In this document: positions 34,301-40,356 of the stretch, piece by piece
Layout: every line of letters starts with the position of its first letter
Numbering within the stretch: position 1 is the stretch's first letter
Assembly: GCA_903959905.1 (NCBI GenBank)
Contig: CAJBYO010000090.1
Location: forward strand, 151,600-215,599
Length of the DNA stretch: 64,000 bases
Source of the DNA: an uncultured Bacteroidales bacterium
Lineage (GTDB): Bacteria > Bacteroidota > Bacteroidia > Bacteroidales > FEN-979
Direction of reading: 5' to 3'
Translations under genes and position numbers: made by a program
Notes under the pieces: generated by a model
Seen by the model: only the letters and a program-made list of their open reading frames with translations
The model's database searches: none
What the model was told of the DNA's origin: nothing

Positions 34301-35168
34301 CGTAATTCCCGGAGCAGCAACGAAGATAATTGTTGAAACTGCCGCCGACGGATCGGGAGCTGCTGTTCCTGCCCAGTCGGTTGTATCAGGGGCCCCGTTA
34401 ACCGTTTATGCTGTTTCAAGGGATGGTTCCAACAACATGGTGTCGAACGTGGCAGCATCTTCATGGACTCTTGAAAATATTACAGGTGGTGTTGTAGCCG
34501 GCGACCTTGTTCCGGCTGTTGATGGCAAAAGCGCCGTATTTACAGGCCATGTTATCGGTTCCGGCAATATCAGGGCAACATCAGGGGCTCTTACAGCTAC
34601 TGCATCGGGCACCATCACAGTGAGTGTTTCTGCATTGCTTTCCCTGCAGGGGAATGTCATCGGTACCGGGCAATCAAACTGTTTCAATGCAACCCAAACG
34701 ATCACTGTGGCCGGCGGCAGCACAACCTTCCTGGTTCAGAACGGGGGAAGCGCCACCATGATCGCAGGTCAGAACATCATTTTCCTTCCGGGTACAACTG
34801 TTGAACCGGGTGGTTACCTGCATGGCTATATCACCACTGCAAACCAATACTGCGTGCCGGTGCTTGCCCCTGCGGTTACATCAACCACTGGCAGCGACGA
34901 ATCACCTTTGATGCCTGTGAACATTTCATCTTTCCGGGTCTATCCTAATCCGACAACCGGTGCATTCACGCTTGATCTTGCAGGTGATGAAAAAACCGGT
35001 GCAGCCAGGGTTGACATCTTCGGGATGACCGGGAACCTTGTTCTGAGAACAGAATTCCCGGCTTTCGGGAAACATGCCATGTCGTTGGCGGGAACTGCTC
35101 CGGGACTCTATTTTATCCGTATAACAACCGGAGACAGGACTGAAACGCTGAGGATTATCAGGCAATAA
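28395..35168 (+). CDS. Giant T9SS type A surface protein, beta-solenoid plus eight Ig-like repeats
   Basis: The 2257-residue protein has a signal peptide (1-24). Residues about 25-1100 are Gly/Asn/Thr-rich strands with units such as 'GNWVNNGTFTGNAGTVTF' followed by 'QTISGTGVNNFN', typical of beta-solenoid adhesins. A TIG/IPT-like domain spans about 1142-1230 ('ANISPASKNAGDPGFTLTVN'). Eight Ig-like units of about 106 residues fill 1235-2075, each opening with 'VRVETAANGSG' and containing 'TGGVVAGDLVPSVDGKSA'. A Cys-bounded module follows (about 2078-2155, 'TITVAGGSTTFLVQNGGSA', perhaps a 3-coathanger stack), then the type A sorting tail ('FRVYPNPTTGAFTLDLAG', ending 'TETLRIIRQ'). Likely a surface-anchored or released adhesin. 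It has its own promoter and terminator, so it is monocistronic. Confidence 0.88.
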   Translation: MKKNLYLSFGIILMTLLTVSTAFAVTKTTSQSGNWSSTTTWGGNPAPVAGDDVIINGGFTVTVDIPNAACLTLQLGGSVLGTGTGTLTFTSGSVLTVSGIVNMGPVNNNGTAGSLVMTSGGTLQCDGITLGRLGNWNAGTGTIEFTATNSIPNNTNVNFNNLTMSGGTTSFPRNITATGNVVINTGATLDGGTNILTVLGNWVNNGTFTGNAGTVTFAKNGNQTISGTGVNNFNLMRADLGTSISNTLEVVSSHFNAPDAFLTLINGTFKMSGTFTFANTFIVGPLYNIDPTAGFWVNNPNVTVTAQAGGSVSVRGLLRLSAGTYNIGDSPDNSLNYVTGSTIIIEGGTLNIAGRLTRNNATQTIVYTQSGGIVTVVTQGSTDVTLAGFDLGAVGSTFTMSGGTIVIRNATSAPADFLNASSVANVTGGTLQVGDASSSNAQIIRIQSPRSIANLVISNATSQAVKPTAQLVTSGLNIPGSVTIQSGTSFNANGLNLSLGGDWTNNGTFSSGGGNTTTFNGSGLQTISNPSGETFNNLIINKPGSILSLGNALTVSNSFNIIQGTIAIGGNTLTLNGSVAGAGNFTSTSAGTVAYNQGSAGQNVLPGNYGNLVFSNFNKTLASSGTTGVSALFTPGSAGGHTVTGSTVDFNGGAQQVPSFTYNNLTLSGSGTKTGSGTITVNGSMTNNPGISFTGTTLLNLNGPTHANNGILNAATLSAGAGAILTNSGTVTTTTALAGAGTLTQGPSGILNIAGSTGIAALDAAAAGNTVNYTGASQTLVPATYHHLSLSGSGIPVLTGVNTINGNLTLSGTVSITADGGMTVGGNLTIGSGTSFDAATFSHSAKGNWSNAGTFNAGSSTITLDGTVPQTISGSVFNNLTVSNTAGVSMLTDAVVNGTLSLTSGAFFIGPYSLNLNDGISVVAGTLIGGTTSNMLIAGSGAATSLPAVALNNLTLNRASGLTLSGAVSVNGNLTILNGQLATGVNAITLGPLGTITEIPGQPVIGNISTTRNISATGGTETFGNIGADVTLNGVALGSTTVSRKTGTASAGNGYSSILRYFDIVPATNASLNATLVFHYDASEVNGQNPDAFELYRSQDNGVTWSDLGGTVNSAIKTVSLSGIGSFSRWTVSDTSNRIGNYPVPVIANISPASKNAGDPGFTLTVNGSEFYNGKSVVRFNGSARATTFISPTQITAAIPAGDLLVAGAFPVTVFNGGGGGASNAQNFTVIPVIPVKVRVETAANGSGTVVPAQLLASGTSITVYAIARDALDNFVSNVASSWTLENLTGGVAAGDLVPSVDSKSAVFSGHVAGTADIRAASGGLTEFPSGTVTVMPGTAAGIRVETAANGSGIVVPAQSLASGASISLFAVTRDASNNFIANVSASGWAIENTTGGIVSGDLVPSVDNKSAVFTGHVTGTANITANSGVLTSTPSGLITVIPGPATSILVETAANGSGVVVPSQSLASGTSLTVFAITRDASGNFIANAVPASWVLENITGGVLAGDLVPAVDAKSAIFTAHGAGTSDIKATLGTLTSTPSGTITITTGAAAKVGVETAANGSGTIVPAQSLPSGSSLTVYAIARDASNNFVANVAATAWTLQNISGGVIAGDLAPAVDGKSAVLTGHVTGNAAIRATSGILTATQSGLISVIAGPAAKIRVETNAAGTGVVVPAQSLVPGASITVFAIARDASNNFVANVVGSPWTLENITGGVVQGNLVPGVTGKSATFTGNIIGSANIKAISGALVTTSSGLITVITGAPVTVRVETAPNASGVVVPAQLVASGASVTVYANTRDAANNFVTNVASAWVMENLTSGVAAGDLVPSVDGKSAVFTGHVVGTGNIRATSGTLVSTPSGALAVIPGPAAKVRVESAANGSGVVIPALSLSSGSSITVFSISRDASNNFISNVAVSAWTTENVTGGVVAGDLVPSVDTKSATFTAHVTGSASIKATSGVLTPTTSGIITVIPGAATKIIVETAADGSGAAVPAQSVVSGAPLTVYAVSRDGSNNMVSNVAASSWTLENITGGVVAGDLVPAVDGKSAVFTGHVIGSGNIRATSGALTATASGTITVSVSALLSLQGNVIGTGQSNCFNATQTITVAGGSTTFLVQNGGSATMIAGQNIIFLPGTTVEPGGYLHGYITTANQYCVPVLAPAVTSTTGSDESPLMPVNISSFRVYPNPTTGAFTLDLAGDEKTGAARVDIFGMTGNLVLRTEFPAFGKHAMSLAGTAPGLYFIRITTGDRTETLRIIRQ
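32101..34620 (+). repeat. Eight in-frame repeats of about 317 bp
   Basis: Units start near 32101, 32416, 32733, 33052, 33367, 33685, 34003 and 34320. The first line of each unit ('VETAANGSG..VPAQ') and the middle 'GDLVPSVDGKSAVFTGHV' are best conserved. DNA-level similarity is lower than protein similarity because synonymous positions differ, so the expansion is not very recent. Confidence 0.88.
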
Positions 35169-35198
35169 ATAAAGTATAATCACTTTGCTCCTTAAACG

Positions 35199-35246
35199 AA
35201 CGAGGTTGCATCAGAAGAGTTGAACATCTTTTGATACAGCCTCGTT
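35199..35246 (+). terminator. Strong hairpin terminator after the 2257-residue protein gene
   Basis: Arms 35199-35217 and 35228-35246 pair over 19 bases with three G-U pairs and a 10-base loop; the tract TTGTAATGTTTTTC follows. It lies 30 bases after the stop. Confidence 0.8.
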
Positions 35247-35349
35247 TTGTAATGTTTTTCAATCAATAATTCCCTTTAAATTGATGCATCCTCCCCAACA
35301 ATTCACACGCACGGATTAGCTTGTTGCCTTCATTAATATCTTTTCTGAT

Positions 35350-35357
35350 TATATTTG
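35350..35357 (+). promoter_or_regulatory. Probable -7 box (TATATTTG) before the AI-2E family gene
   Basis: Fits TAnnTTTG, 19 bases before the preferred ATG at 35377. TTG triplets at 35321-35326 are a little too far upstream for a standard -33 box. Confidence 0.4.
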
Positions 35358-35376
35358 TTTGATAAATCTGTCTTTC

Positions 35377-36480
35377 ATGCGCGAACTCTACCAGAAAAAC
35401 AAACTTTTTTTCCTGATCCTGGCCACCGGGGCACTGGGTTTCCTGGTGTGGTATTTTTCAAATATTGTCATTTTCATCATCCTCGCAGGGGTTGTTTCCA
35501 TTGTCGGGTCCCCGCTGGTTGATTTCTTTGACCGGATCAGGGTTGGACGTTTTGCATTCCCTCATGTTCTGAGCGTTACACTGACCCTGCTGCTCATCCT
35601 CTCGATCTTTTTCGGGCTGTTCAGCCTCTTTATCCCGATGGTGGTCAATGAAGCCAACATGCTCAGCAACATCGACGGGAAGCAGTTCATGGCCTATTAC
35701 CAGAGTGAACTGACAAGCCTGCAGCATACCCTGATACACCTTGGCGTCATGCCCAGGGGAACTACCATTGAAGCATCAATCAAACAGTCGATCCTGAAAA
35801 TCATCGATTTCGGCATGTTTTCCAACGTTGTTTCATCCGTCATTTCATTTACCGGCACTTTCTTTTTCAACCTGTTCTCCATCGTGTTCCTTTCTTTTTT
35901 CTTCCTGAAAGATAACAAGATGCTTCCAAGGTTTATCCTGCTCATCACCCCTGATCGGTATGATGAACAGATCAAAAACGTCATGTTCAAAAGCCGGACA
36001 CTTTTGTCGCGCTATTTCATCGGGCTCATCATACAGATCCTGGTCAATATCCTCACCTATTCCATTGCCCTCTATATTGTCGGAGTCCCCAACGCCATGA
36101 TGATCGGGTTCTTCACGGGGATTATCATCATCATACCCTACCTCGGGGGGATTATCTCCATGATCATGGGGGTGATTATCGGGGTGACCGGCGTGATCAG
36201 CATGGGCGACTATGCCATGATCATGCCCATGACTGTCCGCATCCTCGGGGCCATGTTCGTGGTTCAGACCATTGATAACAATGTGTTTGCCCCGCTGATC
36301 CAGGGTAAAAGCATGAAGGCCCACCCGGTGGAGATCTTTCTTGTTGTTATTGCTGCAGCCGGGATAGGCGGTATAGCCGGAATGATTGTAGCAGTTCCCG
36401 CTTATGGTTTTGTTAAGATCGTAGCCTACGAATTTCTAAGTAATTTCAGGATTATTCGCCATATCTCGGAAAAGAGTTAA
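35377..36480 (+). CDS. AI-2E family (PerM/YhhT-type) membrane transporter
   Basis: The ATG at 35377 gives 367 residues; an in-frame TTG at 35359 is less likely. About eight hydrophobic helices are visible, including paired N-terminal ones ('LFFLILATGALGFLVWYFSNI', 'FIILAGVVSIVG'), a soluble middle segment, and 'GIIIIIPYLGGIISMIMGVIIG' plus 'NVFAPLIQGKSMKAHPVEIFL' near the C-terminus, both hallmarks of the AI-2E/PerM family. Members export small molecules or act as antiporters; the substrate cannot be inferred. It is followed 27 bases later by the YtxH-like gene and may lead that operon. Confidence 0.9.
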   Translation: MRELYQKNKLFFLILATGALGFLVWYFSNIVIFIILAGVVSIVGSPLVDFFDRIRVGRFAFPHVLSVTLTLLLILSIFFGLFSLFIPMVVNEANMLSNIDGKQFMAYYQSELTSLQHTLIHLGVMPRGTTIEASIKQSILKIIDFGMFSNVVSSVISFTGTFFFNLFSIVFLSFFFLKDNKMLPRFILLITPDRYDEQIKNVMFKSRTLLSRYFIGLIIQILVNILTYSIALYIVGVPNAMMIGFFTGIIIIIPYLGGIISMIMGVIIGVTGVISMGDYAMIMPMTVRILGAMFVVQTIDNNVFAPLIQGKSMKAHPVEIFLVVIAAAGIGGIAGMIVAVPAYGFVKIVAYEFLSNFRIIRHISEKS

Positions 36481-36507
36481 CTTTGACTACCATAAAAAAT
36501 CTACAAC

Positions 36508-36762
36508 ATGGCTAATTCAGGTTCAAAAGTGCTGCTGGCTGCCCTGGTAGGGGTGGCGGCAGGTATCGGTGTCGGCATGCTCATTGCACCGGCAAAAGGC
36601 TCAAAAACCCGTAAACGGCTGAAAAAGCGCATCATGGGTATCGCAGATATGATGGAGGATGACCTTTCGGAAAAGGTAAATGCTTTCAAGTCGGCTTTTT
36701 CAATGGATGAGAAAGAGGAGTTTCACGACGAGGAGCCCCTTGAAGCAAAGGAGGGCAAATAA
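36508..36762 (+). CDS. YtxH-like small membrane protein
   Basis: The 84-residue protein opens with a Gly/Ala-rich helix ('VLLAALVGVAAGIGVGMLIA') followed by 'PAKGSKTRKRLKKRI', the YtxH signature, and an acidic tail. YtxH proteins are associated with envelope stress in other bacteria; the molecular role is unknown. Its TAA overlaps the ATG of the next gene (TAATG), so the two are translationally coupled. Confidence 0.85.
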   Translation: MANSGSKVLLAALVGVAAGIGVGMLIAPAKGSKTRKRLKKRIMGIADMMEDDLSEKVNAFKSAFSMDEKEEFHDEEPLEAKEGK

Positions 36763-37127
36763 TGGCACCGGGCAGAATTTCTGACAATGTTTCCATGCTC
36801 ACGGAAAATGTCAAAGACTATGTCAACCTCCGGATTGACCTGGCAAAACTGATCCTCACTGAGAAAATTGCCAAACTGGCATCATTTTTCCTGATCGCCG
36901 TTATTTTCTTCATCCTGGCCATGTTCCTGCTGTTGTTCCTTTCCCTGGCCTTCGTATTCTGGTTCCATGATGACATCGGGCCCGCATGGCTCGGGGCGCT
37001 CATCATTACAGTTGTATATGTCCTCGGCGGTGTATTGATATTCGTTAAACGGCACCAGTTTTTTATCAATCCATTGGTCACCCATTTATCAAAAATTCTG
37101 ATGGAGGAGAAAGATGAAAACGAGTAA
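36762..37127 (+). CDS. Phage holin-like (holin superfamily 6/YqjE-type) membrane protein
   Basis: The 121-residue protein has an amphipathic N-terminus ('VKDYVNLRIDLAKLILTEKI') and two strong helices ('FFLIAVIFFILAMFLLLFLSL' and 'WLGALIITVVYVLGGVLIF'). It fits the non-phage holin-like/YqjE proteins found beside YtxH genes in many Bacteroidota. No phage genes surround it, so lysis is not suggested. The stop overlaps the start of the next gene by 14 bases. Confidence 0.78.
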   Translation: MAPGRISDNVSMLTENVKDYVNLRIDLAKLILTEKIAKLASFFLIAVIFFILAMFLLLFLSLAFVFWFHDDIGPAWLGALIITVVYVLGGVLIFVKRHQFFINPLVTHLSKILMEEKDENE

Positions 37128-37422
37128 AAGATATACAGTACCTCCCGGCAAATTGCAATCACTTGAAGACATCAGGCTTGAAAAAATGAGGCTGCGCCTC
37201 GAAATCCTGAAAACAGAGAACAATATTCACGAAGGATACCGTGATATTCTCCATGCACTTTCACCCAAAAACGTTGTGGGGTCGGTGATCAACGACATCA
37301 CAGGCTCCTCCACCCTGGTGGCAAAGGCATTTTCTTTCGGTAAAATGCTCATGGAGAAACGAAAGAAAAAAAAACAGGATAAACTCAAACGTGCCAGCGA
37401 AGAAACCGGTCATGATTCTTGA
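37114..37422 (+). CDS. Hypothetical basic protein of the YtxH/holin-like operon
   Basis: The 102-residue protein is not recognised. A GGAGGA ribosome site lies just before the ATG at 37114. The first half is charged and helical ('LEDIRLEKMRLRLEILKTENN'), the middle 'SPKNVVGSVINDITGSSTLVA' might be weakly membrane-associated, and the tail is very basic ('MEKRKKKKQDKLKRASEE'). It overlaps the holin-like gene upstream and cutC downstream (11 bases), so it is part of a tightly coupled operon and probably works with the two small membrane proteins. Confidence 0.75.
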   Translation: MKTSKRYTVPPGKLQSLEDIRLEKMRLRLEILKTENNIHEGYRDILHALSPKNVVGSVINDITGSSTLVAKAFSFGKMLMEKRKKKKQDKLKRASEETGHDS

Positions 37423-38146
37423 AGCCTGCGTAAACTCATCAATCTCCGCCATTGAAGCACAAAAAGGCGGGGCACTCCGTGTTGAATTATGTGAAAACCT
37501 CCACGATGGCGGTACCACTCCCAGTGCAGGAGCCATACAGTTCGCCCGGAAAAACCTCCATATAGGCCTCTACGTGATGATCAGACCCCGGGGTGGTGAC
37601 TTCCTTTACTCAGACCATGAATTTGAGATCATGCAGGAAGATATCCTCCATGCAAAAGCACTTGGTGCGGATGGCGTAGTTTTCGGAATCCTTCTCCCCG
37701 ACGGCACCATCGACATGCCCCGCATGAAAATCCTGGTTGACCTGGCCCGCCCGATGGGGGTTACCTGCCACCGTGCATTTGACATGACCGCTGACCCGGA
37801 TAAAGCCATGGAGGATCTGATCAGCCTGGGGGTTAACAGAATACTCACCTCCGGCCAGCAACCCACCGCGCCGCAGGGTGCTGCCCTTATCCGGGACCTG
37901 ATCACCAAATCAGCCGGTCGGATCACCATCATGCCCGGCAGCGGCGTGAAAGAACACAATGTTGCTGAACTTATCCATGCAACGGGGGCAACAGAAGTAC
38001 ACATGCACCTGGAGAAACAGGTGCCCTCGGCCATGCAGTTCAGGCAAAGTTCAGTGTACATGGGCATTCCGGGCCAGTCTGAATTTGAATCTACCATCAC
38101 CGACTGGCAAAGATTCCGTAGTGTGACGTCCGGGTTGAAAGGTTGA
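37412..38146 (+). CDS. cutC: CutC family protein
   Basis: The ATG at 37412 gives 244 residues and matches the family start ('ILEACVNSSISAIEAQKGGALRVELCENL'-type); a GTG at 37391 would add an unusual extension. TIM-barrel motifs visible: 'GGTTPSAGAIQ', 'VMIRPRGGDFLYSD', 'GADGVVFGILLPDGTIDMP', 'VTCHRAFDMTADP', 'RILTSGQ' and 'ITIMPGSGVKEHN'. CutC was linked to copper tolerance in E. coli, though its biochemical role is disputed. It is the last gene of the operon and overlaps the preceding gene. Confidence 0.92.
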   Translation: MILEACVNSSISAIEAQKGGALRVELCENLHDGGTTPSAGAIQFARKNLHIGLYVMIRPRGGDFLYSDHEFEIMQEDILHAKALGADGVVFGILLPDGTIDMPRMKILVDLARPMGVTCHRAFDMTADPDKAMEDLISLGVNRILTSGQQPTAPQGAALIRDLITKSAGRITIMPGSGVKEHNVAELIHATGATEVHMHLEKQVPSAMQFRQSSVYMGIPGQSEFESTITDWQRFRSVTSGLKG

Positions 38147-38153
38147 TTTTTTT

Positions 38154-38270
38154 ACCACTAAGGCACGGAGGGCACTTAGGAGCACTAAGAAAATTTATTA
38201 AAAAGGGGTGCGCACAAATTGAAGTTAATCAGTACTTAGTGTTTCTCAGTGCCCTCCGTGCCTTAGTGGT
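38154..38270. repeat. Long inverted repeat, 23-bp perfect arms
   Basis: Left arm 38154-38176 (ACCACTAAGGCACGGAGGGC + ACT) and right arm 38248-38270 are perfect reverse complements; a further CACTAAG/CTTAGTG pair lies inside. The 71-base centre holds no gene. The gap 38147-38378 has nothing else recognisable. Confidence 0.9.
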
Positions 38271-38378
38271 TTGTTTTTCATTTTGATTAAACAAAATTTA
38301 ATAACAGAGGGATATCCGGGGAGCCAATGTATGGTGTGCCTTAAGAGGGAATAATATGCGAATGACAGGAACCAGCTA

Positions 38379-39176
38379 TCAGTGGTCAATCATATAGGAT
38401 GAGATTTCATTGAGCGGCGCAACCCAGATTGTACTTTTCCTGTTGCCCAGGTACTCCAGCAACTTGTTGTGATCAGCAAGGTTTACATTAATGGCATGTT
38501 CTCCCCCCACACCGTGAAACAGGAACACCACGAGGGCACCCTCTTTTTCCGCTGTTTTGACCAGGTCAATCATTTCATCTGCCGATTGTCCGTTAATCAT
38601 ATACGATTTGATATCCATCAGATCTGTATCGCCAAACATGTTCATGCCTGACCTGGTTCCGCGTGCACCGCTAAAATCTTTTTGAATAGAATCAACAAAA
38701 GATGCTCCGCCAGCTGCCTTGTCGCCACAGGTGTAGGCGAAGGTTCTGTTGGTTTTGCCATCAATGGCGCGCAGCATAATATTGGCCAGCCTGATCTCAT
38801 CGACCATGCGGGTCACAGTATATGTGTCGAGGTCATATTCAGGCTTTACCCAATTCCTTCCTTTTGACTTCCCGACACAGGGATGAAACAGGGAGTGGTT
38901 GCCCAACTCGTGACCGTGCGCGGCAACAGTTCGCCATTCCTCCATCCTGGTTGAAAGGCAGCTTGAATTGCAGGGAATATAGAAGGTGGCTTTCAGCCCC
39001 AGCGAATCCAGCACCGGGATTACTTTGTCAATGTGCACATGGAGACCGTCATCATAGGTTAACACGACGGCACATTGCCTGTTGTTCCATGCCTCTTTAT
39101 TCTCCTGTTGCGCAACGGCGGGCAAACACATAAATATAAAGAGCGGAATGATCATGAGAAATGTTGTTGTGTTCAT
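38379..39176 (-). CDS. Secreted polysaccharide deacetylase (NodB-type, CE4)
   Basis: The ATG at 39176-39174 gives 265 residues with a proper signal peptide ('FLMIIPLFIFMCLPAVAQQ'); upstream in-frame starts would bury it. The NodB metal site is intact: 'VVLTYDDG' with Asp42-Asp43, and 'HELGNHSLFHPC' with His94 and His98. 'LKATFYIP' and the C-terminal 'VVFLFHGVGGEH' complete the fold. It should remove acetyl groups from a cell-envelope or environmental polysaccharide; the substrate is unknown. It stands alone on the minus strand, divergent from the surface-protein operon. Confidence 0.88.
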   Translation of the reverse strand: MNTTTFLMIIPLFIFMCLPAVAQQENKEAWNNRQCAVVLTYDDGLHVHIDKVIPVLDSLGLKATFYIPCNSSCLSTRMEEWRTVAAHGHELGNHSLFHPCVGKSKGRNWVKPEYDLDTYTVTRMVDEIRLANIMLRAIDGKTNRTFAYTCGDKAAGGASFVDSIQKDFSGARGTRSGMNMFGDTDLMDIKSYMINGQSADEMIDLVKTAEKEGALVVFLFHGVGGEHAINVNLADHNKLLEYLGNRKSTIWVAPLNEISSYMIDH

Positions 39177-39298
39177 CTGCGTGCTGTTTATATCTGTAAA
39201 TCCCCCTGTAAATTTATACAGCAAAGTTGACATTTTTACCAGATTTTCAAGGCCATCAGGTGTATTAATTTTCTTCTCCTTAACACGTCAAATATTTT

Positions 39299-39312
39299 CG
39301 CGTATTTACGCG
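39299..39312. promoter_or_regulatory. 14-bp palindrome CGCGTATTTACGCG
   Basis: Arms CGCGTA/TACGCG around TT. The same 14-base sequence occurs in the other orientation at 47788-47801. Both sites lie in long gaps upstream of surface-protein genes. Confidence 0.45.
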
Positions 39313-39465
39313 TTTTCGCGTTCTTAATGCTGTTAAAAAAGTAACAGAGCGCTTCTGTTATCGACTGCAACATCTTCTCAGTAATTAAATAAAATTCTGT
39401 TATTCTGATTTTTACAAATCAATTATTCTCTTCAGGATCAAATGGCACACCTTTTTTAATGTGGT

Positions 39466-39498
39466 TTTCCGTATTTTATATGCGGGTTTCCGTATTTT
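39466..39498 (+). promoter_or_regulatory. Direct repeat TTTCCGTATTTT, 21 bp apart
   Basis: Copies at 39466-39477 and 39487-39498, spaced by exactly 21 bases start to start (two helical turns), 80-110 bases before the ATG at 39580. The rest of the gap 39177-39579 is AT-rich with no gene and no clear TAnnTTTG box. Confidence 0.4.
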
Positions 39499-39579
39499 TT
39501 TTATCAATAATCAGCTTTTTTTCAAACTGAAAGGTTGCTTATTGTCGTCTGTGTTTTAACGGTAAAATATTTCATAAAC

Positions 39580-40323
39580 ATGAACAACAAAACAAAAAAC
39601 CCATTGACCAGGCTTTGTTTACTTGCGCAATGTATCATTGCCCTGGTCCTGATTTCCATTTCAGGCATGTCCCAGAACGTGGCGATCAACACGACCCTGG
39701 ATCCGGCGAATCCTGCTGCGGGGCTGGACATTGATTTTCCGGCCAAAGGATTCCTGATACCCAGGATGGACCTTGAGTCGGTGAATGAGGCCGAGCCTCT
39801 TGCATCGCATGTGGCGGGCATGATGGTTTACTGCAAAGGCGAAGAAGCCCCGGCCGGGCTTTATGTTAACAACGGATTAAAGTGGGTTCCCGCCCCAAGA
39901 CCGGGAGCCGCCTTTGGTGAAATGCAGTATTGGAGTGGCACTGCATGGACAGCAATCGCTGCCGGTTCACCCGGTCAGCTCCTGAAAATCGGTGCAGGCG
40001 GTCTCCCTGAATGGAGCGGAAGCGCTGCCGGATATGCCACACTCACCACCAGTGCCGTAACCACTATTTCAACCACTACGGCCACCTGCGGTGGAAACGT
40101 ACTGACCGAAGGTACGTCCGCGGTAACAGAATACGGTGTTTGCTGGAGTACCTCCCCGGGACCGACAGTTTCCGATCCAAAAACATCCGACGGATCCGGC
40201 ACCGGCAGTTTTACAAGCGATCTCACCGAACTGACATCCGGCACTCAATATTATATAAGATCCTACGCAACAAATGGAAGCGGCACCTCCTACGGAGACC
40301 AGAAAATGTTTAAAACAAATTAA
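39580..40323 (+). CDS. Secreted protein with tail-fibre-like N-module and one fibronectin-like unit
   Basis: The ATG at 39580 gives 247 residues with a signal peptide ('LCLLAQCIIALVLISISGMSQ'). Residues about 30-130 match the N-terminal module of the next gene: 'NVAINTTLDPANPAAGLDI', 'FPAKGFLIPRM', 'ASHVAGMMVYCKG', 'GLYVNNGLKWVP'. One fibronectin-like unit follows ('TATCGGNVLTEGTSAVTEYG' to 'YYIRSYATNGSGTSYGDQ'). No sorting tail is present. It looks like a short paralogue, or a truncated copy, of the 1793-residue protein 33 bases downstream, with which it is probably co-transcribed. Function unknown. Confidence 0.78.
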   Translation: MNNKTKNPLTRLCLLAQCIIALVLISISGMSQNVAINTTLDPANPAAGLDIDFPAKGFLIPRMDLESVNEAEPLASHVAGMMVYCKGEEAPAGLYVNNGLKWVPAPRPGAAFGEMQYWSGTAWTAIAAGSPGQLLKIGAGGLPEWSGSAAGYATLTTSAVTTISTTTATCGGNVLTEGTSAVTEYGVCWSTSPGPTVSDPKTSDGSGTGSFTSDLTELTSGTQYYIRSYATNGSGTSYGDQKMFKTN

Positions 40324-40356
40324 AAGACCTGACTTAACTTATTAAACCAGAGCCTT

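Noticed and set aside
36762..37127. Prophage, suggested by the holin-like gene
   Set aside because: No structural, lysis or replication phage genes are nearby, and the gene is coupled to YtxH-type genes as in many non-phage loci.
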